Part shown: positions 9,986 to 19,867 of the stretch, piece by piece
Position numbering within the stretch: the stretch's first letter is position 1
How the letters are laid out: each line of letters begins with the position of its first letter
Source: Perkinsus marinus ATCC 50983
Taxonomy: Eukaryota; Perkinsozoa; Perkinsida; Perkinsidae
Assembly (NCBI RefSeq): GCF_000006405.1
Contig: NW_003215766.1
Span: 251,382 to 315,381 of the forward strand
Length of the DNA stretch: 64,000 nucleotides
Direction of reading: 5' to 3'
Notes under the pieces: model-generated
The model's database searches: none
Told to the model about the DNA's origin: nothing
What the model saw: only the letters and a program-made list of their open reading frames with translations
Program-made: the position numbers and the translations under genes

Positions 9986-12917
9986 CTAGTCCCAAGATAG
10001 CATGTTCCTAATAGACGAGGAGTTGCTCCTATGCTGCCTCATGGCATCGTTGTAGGCTCGACCATCACATGTGCCCTTCGGGGTCGCAGCTCTCTTGATT
10101 TCTCCGACCCCAAGAGGGTCCTCAACATCGACGTTCGTGTCGAGGTCCAGCCAGGCACACCTAGCCACTCCAGCGACCTGACTGCTACTCCGACCCTTAG
10201 GGACCAGTCTCCACTGGATGATACAATGGCCCCCACCGCCGATGGACACAAGCGTGTTAGTCGAACTGAAGCGCACCTAAGAACGCTGTGCAAGATAAGC
10301 TGGGATGAGGAACCTTACGTTGGTCACATGGCTTGCGTGACCACCATAGACAGCCGCTCTAGCGTTCAAGTAGGGCGACGGAAACCTCAAAAGCTTCACT
10401 TTACCATTATCGTCACCCAGAGCAAGAAGACTAGTATTGTCCCCGGACGATTGGTGCACTGCATTGACGTCAGTCTGGTCGTACTCAGGATCGGCCCACA
10501 CTCCTATCACCGGCCAGCCCAGCACGCACGACCAGTTCTCCTGCCATCGAGCATCTCGGAACCTGTAGGGCACGCTCAGCTGAGGAGTAAGCTGTCTCCT
10601 ACATGCTAGTAGAGGGCATTCGCGCGCCGTCCTTGGTCCGCCAGAATAGAATCTGGGTATCCTTACTGTTACTCATCACTGTCGTACCATCTCTCGTGAA
10701 CATCACGTTCAATGGAGACGAGGAGTTCCCCTTCAAGGCGGCGTGGAGGGCGACAGTTATCCCTTTTACTGCCTACAAAGGACCAATCCGGCATGGACTC
10801 ATAGAGCTCACCGAGATGACCCCTCGTATGCAACTCACGATAACGGCGAAACGGCCGAGCAGAATTGTTACCTCGTCATTCACGTCAACCCTCAATGTCA
10901 CCCCATACTGGACACGGAGGAGATACACCGTTTGGTCCCAACAGGCGGCCGCCAGCCAGTTGCCGTTGTCCGAGAACCGAATATCACAGATGCGCTCTCT
11001 GGCTGAAGACAATCGATGAGAATAGACCTAAAAAATTGCTGATACTGAGAACACGCTACCTGAATTCACCTGTGCTAGACTAGGGAAATGCAGAACGGTC
11101 AAGAAGCCCGCCGCTTGACCAATGGCGAGAAGGTCCCCCCGGAGGTTGAACGCCAATGCGAACACTGCCTCAGCACAAGAGATGACCTGTTGAAGATTGT
11201 TAAGCATTGTGTTGATGGGCGAGCGAACATCAATTAAGATGTCCTTGATGATACGTTGTTCATAGTTAGAGCCATGCGACTTACGGCCCATGCACGACTG
11301 TCCCGTTCTCAGCTAGAGTGTATTTGCGCCTACTGGCTCGTGGAGTTAAAGTGATACATCAAATGCATCAGTGAACTTGCCAGTGGGGGTTTGTTCTTAC
11401 CTTGCCAACTAGAGGCTTCTTTTCGTAGGTATTCCAGAAGCGGACATCGCCACCGGTACCCCCAGTAGCACAGAGCGTGCTTGTGGGGTGGTGGGCCAAG
11501 CCCCACATCTCCCCACCATGGGCAACCTAAGTAGACCCTGAAGGATCTCGTATTTGAGAGCCACTGCTTACCTGTACCACTGCAATGACCGACTTTCCAC
11601 TAACGTCAAAGTGCAGCAAGCTGTGACTAGCGGTGCCGAGTAGCGCAGTAACTCTCCGCCCTGGGCACACAGCTACACTGTTGAATCTTGCCCCTCCGGT
11701 CGGACCTGATGTGTGGATAAGCCTAGCCCCTGCCTTTAGCTCCTACCAGGAAGGCCAACGAGCCTGTGCACATCCCCAGCTTGCCCTCTCCCGACAAGAT
11801 CCTTGATATGATGCTTCCACATCACCTTCAATTTCCCGTTTGCAAGACCACCAACCATCGCGATCTCGCCACCGTATGTTGCAGCTAATACGTTGCCATC
11901 TGGGAGACCAGCGGCACAGCCGATTTTGTGGGCGCCCAACGACACAGCCTGAGTCGCCACGCCGTTTTGCAGGAGGTAAAGATATCCGTTACAGCCACAG
12001 AGGAACGCGGCCTCGCCAGAAAAGCCGACACACTGGGGCTGCTTGCTAGTCGGAGACTGACCAAAGGTGCCGCGCTTGTATGTCAGCTCACCAGTGTCAC
12101 GATCCAGCTTCCAGCATCTATAGTGCCGCTCACCCACTGACAACAGGAGTGGCCCGCCGGACGAGGTCAAGGAGTAAGTGGGGCTCCGACCACTACTCAT
12201 AGTGAACAAAGGCTTGGTCATAATTGGTGGTTTCAGTAGCTGCCCGTCGCTTCCACGACCGGGCGGGCGATGCGGGAAGTGACCCCAAACAGCCACCATG
12301 TTCGCATCATCGGTACCAATACTGACCAGCATACTCCCACCATGCATGAAAGCCACCGCACTGACGCTCCTCTGATGATAGTGCAGCTGAGCCACCGTGA
12401 CGGAAGGCTTGTCGGGCCGCCATAGACACACGAAGGGGCCCTCAATGCCCTTGGGGTCCTGCTGACCACTAGCAGCCAGCTCAGCCTCTTGACAGTAGTC
12501 CAGACAAAGGACGTCTGCCGAGTGACCTTCAAAGTATTGTTGCGAGGAATCTTCTAGAGAGTGCATGACCACCATCGACCCCAGAGGGTACATCGCGACA
12601 CGGCCTTCCTCAATTATCCTCAGCGACCCTCGGACGTCACCATTATAGCCGTAGACAACCTCCTTCTCGAGCTCCCAGTCCGGCACCTGCGCCTGCTTCG
12701 GATCGGGTCGCCAGTCAGTTGGAGGGAACACAAGACCGTAGCTACGGCCGAACACGACCCGCATGGCCCCATCAGGGCCCTGCTTGGACAACTCTGGCGT
12801 CCAGCCTGGCTCAGTAGATTGTACCGGAGGCTTCGGAGGGAACTTCGGTACTGCGACATGCTGCTTGCCATGAGTGCGCGACCGCCTAGAGAAGGGCGTG
12901 TCAAAAGGCAGGCTCAT
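9986..12917 (-). CDS. EML-family WD40 protein (echinoderm microtubule-associated protein-like)
   Basis: EML proteins bind and stabilise microtubules through a tandem pair of atypical beta-propellers. Eight exons close exactly to 802 codons plus stop: 12917-11747, 11705-11572, 11526-11401, 11186-11070, 11027-10872, 10772-10603, 10562-10319 and 10276-9986. The HELP motif is WELEKEVVYGYNGDVRGSLR. WD blades follow, including FVCLWRPDKPS and GDVRFWNTYEKK. The second propeller shows the family signature WQENWSCVLGWPVIGVW, then DDNGKVKLLRFP, GGHASHVTNVRF and finally GGGGHCIIQWRL. The N-terminal 70 residues are Pro/Arg-rich and lack the coiled coil of animal EML1-4. The open frame extends 33 codons upstream of 12917 without an ATG, so an upstream exon is possible. 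Confidence 0.9.
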
Positions 12918-13200
12918 CACTGGCAGGGGCAAGAAGCGTTGTTTCCAGTGTATTGGTAACTCGGGGCCACTTCGAGGCAGACAAAGGAATGAACAGAAGA
13001 GAACGAAGTTCCACACAGCATTTTGAATATCACTTCACCAAAGCCTCGTTTTTTCACCAAAACGATGACAGCGGAATCGACCCAAAACTGTTCCTAAACC
13101 GCCTGGTCTGCCTCGTTATCACTAGTAAGGCGTTGGGTGTTCGTAAGGCATGGACGAGAGATGCCAATCGGCGCGAATCAGCAAAATGTCCGCCGAATTA

Positions 13201-13452
13201 TCAACCATTTGATCGACATTGACGGTCTTGATATTTCCTCAATTCGACTAAGGATGGTGCGAGAGGCTTGTTGGCCGTAGGTAGATGGTCACTGAAAGAT
13301 TCGAGTGCCGCACGGACATTCACTGCTGCGGCTTCAAAGGAAGGCGCCTCGAACCCAGTAGGGCTCGCCTGGTCGCAGCCCGATAGGCCTCCCGAAGCAG
13401 ACATGTTATTCCCCCTAGTGGCGAATGACTTCAGTCTGAACGACATAATCAT
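13201..13452 (-). CDS. Small open frame, possible short protein or 5' exon
   Basis: An 83-codon frame with ATG at 13452 and a second ATG at 13404 (MSASGGLSGCDQASPTGFEA). The composition (Ala, Ser, Glu-rich, then LVELRKYQDRQ) looks codon-like rather than random. No family recognised. It lies 280 bases upstream of the EML model on the same strand and could be a 5' exon of it; I could not find an in-phase junction. Confidence 0.3.
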   Translation of the reverse strand: MIMSFRLKSFATRGNNMSASGGLSGCDQASPTGFEAPSFEAAAVNVRAALESFSDHLPTANKPLAPSLVELRKYQDRQCRSNG

Positions 13453-13872
13453 GCAACACTATTATCAGAAGAATCACCCGTAGTGGATATGCATCTGCCT
13501 GGAGCATCTAGCCACCGCAGGACACAACGCTGGTCCTCTACGGTATGGAGCGTCAGCCCATCAGTATTGGAGTATACGTTCGCCTTTCTCAGCTGAAATC
13601 AGTAGTTTCCTCACTGGTTATGAAATCGGGGAAAGGTGTACAGAAACCAACAAGAATTTTCCAAAATTTCCTCTGATTTTCCGTACTGTCACCAATACAT
13701 GTAGTTCACCATGTGCATAATCTCCCACACTGTAACAGCCCATCACCTTCCCTTAACCACCCAACAACAACGAAAATAACAGTCAACGCTACATATGTAG
13801 CACTAGGCACGATGTGCATCAAAATTGGAACCATAGTATAGTGCAAACTCATTCAAAGTACACAGAGCTCGT
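13453..13872. other. Intergenic stretch containing a dispersed repeat copy
   Basis: No gene supported. The part at about 13592-13740 is clearly related to 47025-47196 (see the repeat entry). The remainder shows nothing recognisable. Confidence 0.6.
13592..13740. repeat. Dispersed repeat, copy A
   Basis: Aligns with about 47025-47196 at roughly three-quarters identity by eye. Shared blocks include CAGCTGA...TCAG, AGTTT-CTCACT, CAGAAA-CAACAA, CCAAAATT, ATTTTCC, TGTCACC, ACCAT-TGCATA and CATCACC in the same order. In copy B the block beginning CAGCTGA belongs to one arm of a foldback; copy A lacks the opposing arm. Confidence 0.65.
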
Positions 13873-14772
13873 CTAACCCTCCTCGACTCCCCGGGACTTC
13901 GGCACTGACGCCTTCCCACTCTCTGCATCGACTCTCCGCTTCTTAGCTTCCTTCTCCTCAACCTCTGCTGGCACATTGCCGCTCCCCTCTGCTGAGGAAC
14001 TCGATGAGGACACCGGGCCGCCCTGAAGGACAGACAGAATTGAGGACTGACCCAGTAGGGGAGAAGTCTCCACCTCCTTCGTCTGATCATCTTGCTGGGA
14101 GTGTGGTTCTTCCTCAGCCCGACGCCTCTCTCTAGCAGCCTCAGCCAAAGCAACGAGCCACCGCTGGTACTGCCGTAGTTGCTCATGGTACTGCAACTCA
14201 ACCAATTGACGAGCCTCCCTTGGTGTGAGGTTCCGCTTGATATCAGACGGACTCGGCTTATCCACGGGCATGTCAGCCATCAACGGCTGTGCCGAAGGCG
14301 GTAGAACCGCAGCTGAATGAAAGGGTCTCCCCACAAGACATAAACGCTATAGCCATACTACCCTGGGGCTGGGAACCGGTGTACTGTGTGAGGCCATCGA
14401 CTAGGGGCTCATTCGAGTCCTGCTCCTTAGAATCTACGGAATCGGGTACTTTAGGAATAGCAGGGCCTGATAGAGAATATTGACTCTTCTTCGATACTGC
14501 CATTGACCAGGGCCCCGGTCAATGGCAGTGTCGAAGAATGTCGCAGGCCCCTAGGGGTATGCAAGGTAGTAACGAGACATAAACTCACCATCTTCCTCAT
14601 CAGTCACAACTTCAGCTTCTATAATAGTCTCGGGTACCTCCTTCCCCTCCTGCTTGTGGTCAGTCTTGCTGCTATCATGGCTTGGTGGCGGCTCCTCTAC
14701 CTCAGCCTTCTTCTCCATCACCGCCACCTTGGCGCGAGTCATCACGCCGGCCGTAGAGACGGCTTCAGACAT
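13873..14772 (-). CDS. Acidic, partly coiled-coil protein of unknown function (3 exons)
   Basis: Three exons close exactly to 252 residues: 14772-14589, 14496-14362 and 14312-13873. The start MSEAVSTAGVMTRAKVAVME leads to a Glu/Lys-rich segment. Exon 3 holds the most conserved-looking part, DIKRNLTPREARQLVELQYH followed by EQLRQYQRWLVALAEAARER, which should form a long helix, then a Ser run and a basic EAKKRRVDAE nuclear-localisation-like end. I do not recognise the family. The acceptor of intron 1 lies inside a 22-bp inverted repeat (see separate entry). Coding frames continue upstream (14950-15530), so this could be the 3' part of a larger gene. Confidence 0.55.
14487..14538. repeat. Inverted repeat covering a splice acceptor
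   Basis: Arms 14487-14508 and 14517-14538 pair at 21 of 22 positions around an 8-nt GC-rich spacer. On the minus strand the predicted AG acceptor (14497/14496 boundary) of intron 1 of the neighbouring gene lies within the stem, so the pre-mRNA hairpin would bury the acceptor. Confidence 0.85.
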
Positions 14773-14949
14773 GTATAGACAACGAGGGACACTGGACCGA
14801 CCTGGGGGGGCACCGAGTGACGTGATAGCCAACACTGCTCCACGCTTCGAGTCAGAAAGTATTCAGCTGCACTGCAGCCAAGATAGCAAAGACATGGGCA
14901 ACGTACGTTCAAACTAACGATAATGGATTCCAGCTCTATGATAGAGAGC

Positions 14950-15530
14950 GTATAAAAGATTATCAGACCTTCGAGTGTCACCGAACGGGCGTCAGCAACC
15001 ACAGTCAATCTCCAACCAAAGACGGCATGTCCCTCATCGAGCATCTCGTGCACCGAGGAAATGCCCTGTAGGTTATCAGCAACCTGGTTAGTAAGAAGGT
15101 TCATGACTCCAACCTCATCAAGGCTTTGGCCGGTATCTGTGACGACGGCATAGCCTACAGGCGGGATGGGTCTAGATGGCGTGCTCTCGGGTTCAAATCC
15201 CACCACGTCCCCACGACGCCCTCTAGAACTCACCACAAAAATGAACTTGTTTCCCCCGACACCCCAATCAGAGAAACCAGGGAAGGATTTAACTAGGAAC
15301 GGAACGGTTACCAATACTACTAGTTATTGTCGCGGTCCTCAGAAAACAGCTTGCAGACTATGCCCTCATGATTGTCTCTGCCGTCGGAGATTTTCACGTA
15401 CACGTCCGCATCGGGACGGAACTTCCCGGAATTGCTACATGAAAAAACTATTCGAAAAAACTGAACGAGACATTGCTGCATGAAAAAAGAACGAGCCCTT
15501 CTACCCTCAAACTCCGAGACATTTTCCACA
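14950..15530 (-). other. Coding-like exons, gene model unresolved
   Basis: Minus-strand frames look coding but could not be joined. Around 15410-15325 one reads FRPDADVYVKISDGRDNHEG then IVCKLFSEDRDN after a good TGTAG acceptor. Around 15310-14960 another reads SFPGFSDWGVGGNKFIFVV and, further on, GYAVVTDTGQSLDEVGVMNL to HAVFGWRLTVVADARSVTLE, ending at a possible GT donor. No family recognised. They may be the 5' exons of the acidic protein at 13873-14772 or a separate gene. Confidence 0.35.
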
Positions 15531-15663
15531 AAGCCAATTTAGGAACCAAAGCAGATGAACTCAAAGAAACGTAGCTACTCTATCCAGACTAAGACTGTTC
15601 TCATCCACTACCTACAACATCTACACGACTGCTAGTGTCCCATGGACAACTCATTCCCCTCCA

Positions 15664-17181
15664 TCAAGTCAACTTCTCCGAGTAGCGCCATAGCAGCAGC
15701 ACAGTGGCCCTCAGGTCTACCGACAACGTTCGCTGTCTATAGGTTTTACACATGGCCTCTTTTATAGGCCCTAGCTTACCATTCCTCTTCGACTTCGGTA
15801 AGTTGGAGGTAACGGACTGATGCACCCGACCGAGCAGCTCCACAAGACTCCTCTCCCTCATCTTCCCGATGCGCTCAATACGACAACTGCATACCAGCCT
15901 TGCACAAATCCGTGCCAGAGTCCAGTCCTGCTGAGCCTGCTGACGCTGTTCAGGACCAACCTCTGCTAGAGCCTTTTCGATCTCAGGATGGGGACGGTAG
16001 TTCGCCGAGACCAAGGACGTTGACCCATGGGCCAGCAAGATCCCAACCAAGGGTGTCGGGCACCTGACTCCAGCAATCCTAGGGCGCTCCTCTGCAGGTT
16101 TCTCCTTCCTCTCCCTGAAGGCTCTCTCGTTCTCATACCTCCTTCTGATATCAGCAGCATGACTGCTACCCTGATGCCGGGCCAGTATGTGACTATCCAG
16201 GTTCAACGTAAGGATGGTCTCATGGCAGCCCCTCACGGGACACGTCCGTTCTGCCTCATCGGGCATCCCTCCGTCCGTGTGGCCTACCTGGGCATCATTC
16301 CACTCCCAGTCTGAGTCTATTCCATTATTGCCCTCCTTAGGCTTGGGCTTTCCCCTTCTTTTCTTCTTCCGCTTTTTCTCAGGTGCGGCGCGTCCACCCC
16401 CAGCCTCGTTCGCCACCACGGCATCATCGAACCGCCTTACCATACCGCCCTCTGCCTTCAACGGCTGTGCCCTTCGAGGTTGCCACGGTATGACTATAGC
16501 CCTCGTCCCACAGGAACTCTCTGTGGTTGCAGCAGTTGACACAGAGCTGCGAACATCATCAGCGTACTGTCTATCACCAACAGGTTTCACTTTCAGAGGA
16601 GTCAACGCTGAGCTCCCAGGCCACTGCTCAGTCTGGGGTGGAGGAAGGGGTAGTGGTGGAGGTTGGCACGGCAGCTCTTCCCTAACGCCATATGGAGTAG
16701 TACCAGCCTTGCTAGCTTTTCCGCCGTCACGGCCTGCCCCCGAGTGTCTTCGCGCCCTCTTACAGTGATCAGCCACTGAGGGCCCTGCATCGTTAGAATT
16801 TTGCCACTCCCCACCCACCACCCTGTATCGTCGGCCGAGTACCTTATCCTTCTCACTATTCTTTAAGGAGGTTTTCAGCCTATCAGGTGATCCCATGCCT
16901 CTGCAGTTCGCTGCATATCGATTGTACGGCCGAGCGGGACGTTCTACACCCCCATTACCACTCCTTCTGCTACTCATGCTGGCCTTTTCCGACGGGGACG
17001 CTACCTTCTCCTCAAGGACTCCCTCATCAACAGTCGTCACCGACCGTCGCCGCCGCCGCCGTCTTTTTCTACCCGCCTGAAGGCGTTTAGCCGCTGGGGT
17101 CATTTCGTACACATCCTCAACGAGATTCAACGATTCCTCCGAAGAGGAACTCTTCACTTCCACTACATAGGCAGATGACAT
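15664..17181 (-). CDS. Zinc-finger protein, member 1 of an unrecognised tandem pair
   Basis: A single-exon frame of 505 residues if started at the ATG at 17181. The open frame reaches another ATG at 17364, but MSSAYVVEVKSSSSEE aligns best with the short N-terminus of the neighbouring paralogue, so I prefer 17181. Order: a basic block (KRLQAGRKRRRRRRRS), a long low-complexity region with a Pro run, a second basic block (EKKRKKKRRGKPKPKE), DSDWEWNDAQ, then a zinc-finger-like CPVRGCHETILTL ending HILARHQ (C-x4-C, H-x4-H). The C-terminal domain contains IAGVRCPTPL, WTLARICARLVC and LRATVLLLWRYSEKL. Basic blocks suggest a nuclear protein; DNA or RNA binding is inference. If the 17364 start is used, a hydrophobic segment precedes the conserved part. 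Confidence 0.6.
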   Translation of the reverse strand: MSSAYVVEVKSSSSEESLNLVEDVYEMTPAAKRLQAGRKRRRRRRRSVTTVDEGVLEEKVASPSEKASMSSRRSGNGGVERPARPYNRYAANCRGMGSPDRLKTSLKNSEKDKVLGRRYRVVGGEWQNSNDAGPSVADHCKRARRHSGAGRDGGKASKAGTTPYGVREELPCQPPPLPLPPPQTEQWPGSSALTPLKVKPVGDRQYADDVRSSVSTAATTESSCGTRAIVIPWQPRRAQPLKAEGGMVRRFDDAVVANEAGGGRAAPEKKRKKKRRGKPKPKEGNNGIDSDWEWNDAQVGHTDGGMPDEAERTCPVRGCHETILTLNLDSHILARHQGSSHAADIRRRYENERAFRERKEKPAEERPRIAGVRCPTPLVGILLAHGSTSLVSANYRPHPEIEKALAEVGPEQRQQAQQDWTLARICARLVCSCRIERIGKMRERSLVELLGRVHQSVTSNLPKSKRNGKLGPIKEAMCKTYRQRTLSVDLRATVLLLWRYSEKLT

Positions 17182-17447
17182 GAAAAATAGTGACAAGGCT
17201 GTAGCAGACCATAGGGCCACATCTCGGACTACCCGGAACTCAACAGGGCTCTTCCTTAAGAAAAAGAATCCACAATTTCGGACATCCAACAGATTAGCAC
17301 ACAGCGCTAACAGGGAAAGAAGTTGTTCCTCCCATTCGGGCTCTTCCGGTCCACTGAGATCCATCCATATGGCAGTAGAAGCTCACTAGGCTAGTGGCTC
17401 CATCACAATCAACCGTCACTACTAAGGAAACAACCCGTCTGGGGAAC

Positions 17448-18431
17448 TCATCGTTCCAGTCTGCTCGAGAATCTATGAAGCAGCAAGACCATAGCGCGAG
17501 CCTCCGTTGCTTGGACCTTGTCGAACGCCGGCGGCCTATTAAACATCCCTCGTAGAACTTCCCTGGACGTATGCCGACTCTCCCGGCCGCCCTCCAGCCT
17601 CCTCATCCCCTCCTTATAGACTGCGTTAACCAGCCGCTCCATGCCCCTCAAAGGCACCCCTCGGATCTTCTGTTCGACCCTCAGTGCTGTTATGAAGGCA
17701 GCGCAGATCCTCACTAAACTCCACTTTAATGGACGATGACGAGTAACTTCATCAGCTATAGCCTGCTCAAGCGCTGGATGGAAACTGGTCAGCTGCGCAG
17801 TACTGCCCTTGGTGAAGCCCGGACAGTAGTACCGCAGCAACGGTCGGGGACAGCGCACCCCAGCCACCATCATAGTAACACCTTCCTCATCAACCTCTTT
17901 GGCAAAGACCCTCGACCTGATCTCGAAGGCCTCCCTACTCTCCTTGTGTAGCAGACCAACATGCTCATCCCTCTCCCGCGCAATGTCGAAGACCTTCAGA
18001 CAGCCCCTCACAGGACAGCGGAACGTGTGCAGGTCCGGACGGTCTGCGGGAACTACTCCATTATATTGCGCTGCAAGGTTGAGTTCTCCCCAATCAGAAT
18101 CTATATCATCGTCAGATGCACTATCACTGCTCTCTGAGTCCCCATAGGCTATGAGCTCATGCCGTTGACGATGAGCACCAGATCCCTTTCCTTTACCACC
18201 GTGTGGATTTCGAGGAGGATACCCGCGGAGGTTCAATCCCTGGTGCCGTCGTTCTCGCCAATCATGTATCTCTGGAAGTTGTGGTTTATCTTCCTCTTCC
18301 TCAAGTTTCTCATTGCAATCTGCTTCCAAGTCGATAACAACAGTTGCGTCAATCCTCCGGCGTCGCTTTCGGCCTGGTGCCAGGATGACTTCAACCTCGG
18401 ACCCACCACTACTGCTATCGGGAGCAACCAT
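17448..18431 (-). CDS. Zinc-finger protein, member 2 of the tandem pair
   Basis: Single-exon frame of 327 residues from the ATG at 18431. It parallels the gene at 15664-17181 throughout: a basic block (APGRKRRRRIDATVV), the acidic DDDIDSDWGELN, the zinc finger FRCPVRGCLKVFDIARERDE with a following H-x4-H, then MMVAGVRCPRPLLRYYCPG, KWSLVRICAAFITALRVEQK and ARAMVLLLHRFSSRLE. Spacing between these blocks is similar, so they are ancient duplicates rather than recent copies. The Pro-rich middle of the neighbour is missing here. No named family recognised. Confidence 0.65.
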   Translation of the reverse strand: MVAPDSSSGGSEVEVILAPGRKRRRRIDATVVIDLEADCNEKLEEEEDKPQLPEIHDWRERRHQGLNLRGYPPRNPHGGKGKGSGAHRQRHELIAYGDSESSDSASDDDIDSDWGELNLAAQYNGVVPADRPDLHTFRCPVRGCLKVFDIARERDEHVGLLHKESREAFEIRSRVFAKEVDEEGVTMMVAGVRCPRPLLRYYCPGFTKGSTAQLTSFHPALEQAIADEVTRHRPLKWSLVRICAAFITALRVEQKIRGVPLRGMERLVNAVYKEGMRRLEGGRESRHTSREVLRGMFNRPPAFDKVQATEARAMVLLLHRFSSRLER

Positions 18432-18985
18432 ACCGTGAGAAAACAATCAACTGCAAAAGCCCAGATACAACGAGTCCAAAGGAGAGCTCCCCACGAACAA
18501 GACTAAGTAGTGCTTGCAACAACAGAAACAGTAAACGACCATGGTGAATGATACCACTAGGTGCAGCCCTTTCATAAGCTATCTTTTCCGCTTAGTACGT
18601 TCGATTATCCTATCAACAATGAGGATTCCCTTCTTATTCAGTTTGGGACACACCCTGCGGACTCAGTCTCCGGCCTACTCATCCTTCCTCACTACCCTCT
18701 GCTCAGCCCTTTTCGCATCCAGCTTGCTCTCCCGCTACTGCCGCCGATCCTTCCCACTATGACTAGTGCTTCTAAGACTCATCCCTCGCACGTCCACGCC
18801 GAATGTTCATAAGTGTCCTCACATAAAGCAGCATATCAGGATAGCATGGACCCTCGAAAAGGTCGAACAGGAATGAGTAGTGGATCTAAGAATGGAATGG
18901 AAGGTTACCCGGAGGCAGATCCACATGTACGAAGTGCGGCAACATCTCAATCAGACTCTGGAGAATCGTTCTATTAGGAAAAAGG
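18432..18985. other. Intergenic stretch
   Basis: A 73-codon plus-strand frame at 18541-18762 has biased hydrophobic composition but no motif and overlaps another frame of equal length, so I do not call it. Nothing else seen. Confidence 0.5.
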
Positions 18986-18989
18986 AACC

Positions 18990-19424
18990 TCATCGGATGG
19001 CCCCGTCTTCCCTATGCGACGCACGTGCCCTCTCCCACGTATTCTGTAGGGCCGAGTCCATGAGTGGGTTGTAGGTGCCCGTAAGGATCCGTGCTTGACG
19101 GAACCTCCTCGCGAGTCCATCGGATATCCGAGCCCTCAGGGAGGCTTGAGGATTGGACGTTGGCGAGCTTGAGGACCTGAAGGACGTGGTCCAAGCGCAT
19201 GATATCTTGCATATATCTCTGTATGTCCAGGATATCACCTCGGTCAAGCACGACTATCTCAACGAAAGAGATAGAAAGCCAATTTTCTGTTAAGTGTTTC
19301 CTTCGGCTCCAGTGATGAGCTCAAGGCCTAGCGGGAAGGCTACTATGATGTCCGAGGCGTTGAAGGGGGCATCCTTCGACGGTCGAAGTTCGACCCACTT
19401 GGATGCCCACACAAAAGTCGTCAT
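18990..19424 (-). CDS. Short hypothetical gene, model uncertain
   Basis: From the ATG at 19424 one frame reads MTTFVWASKWVELRPSKDAP then FNASDIIVAFPLGLELITGA. A second coding-looking block follows after about 50 bases: IVVLDRGDILDIQRYMQDIM, RLDHVLQVLKLANVQSS. A third frame near 19110-18993 reads LRARISDGLARRFRQARILT and ends with a stop at 18990. The first junction lacks a GT donor; a GA or GC donor, as used at times in dinoflagellates, would be needed, or this is a decayed gene. Family not recognised. Confidence 0.35.
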
Positions 19425-19867
19425 CAGTCATGTGTGTGGACAATGCTATCTGTCACTTATGGTCAAGACGAATATCCGGCGTATACCCGAGTCAACTGCT
19501 TGCAAATAAACAATTCGCGAGGGGTCAGCACACGAGTCTATCATATAAATGGTCTTGTTCAGTATAGCTTGGACTAACTCAGCCGGAAATTGTTGATATC
19601 GATCTGTCTGGAATGACAAAAATGCTCTTTAACTCTCCGCCGCGCCTGCGTCAACGATTCTGAACCGTGTCTCCGTTACAGTACCAATTCACTTTTGAGC
19701 CGAACGATTTTGATTGTGTAAAAATATCCGAATCCGTGAGAAATTCACGCGATTTATCGATCATTCAGGCGTACGCTATATTCGCTTAGCCGTTTCGCCC
19801 GCCTATGAGACGGGGTTCCACAGCGCAAGATATTGGTTCTTCTTCCGGAGCATCATCTTAACTAATC
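19425..19867. other. Divergent intergenic region
   Basis: Lies between the minus-strand hypothetical gene and the first plus-strand gene of the DYFGH family. No exon or clear repeat is visible. It is expected to carry 5' ends of both genes. Confidence 0.5.

Noticed and set aside
16214-16768. 184-codon plus-strand frame opposite the zinc-finger gene
   Set aside because: Antisense of a long real frame; Ser/Pro/Leu-rich composition without motifs.
18541-18812. Two overlapping plus-strand frames of 73 and 83 codons
   Set aside because: Different frames over the same bases, neither with a recognisable feature; one of them at most could be real.
18993-19110. Resemblance of the end of the hypothetical gene (RARILTGTY) to amidase/GatA C-termini
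   Set aside because: Only a few residues match and the rest of an amidase is absent.
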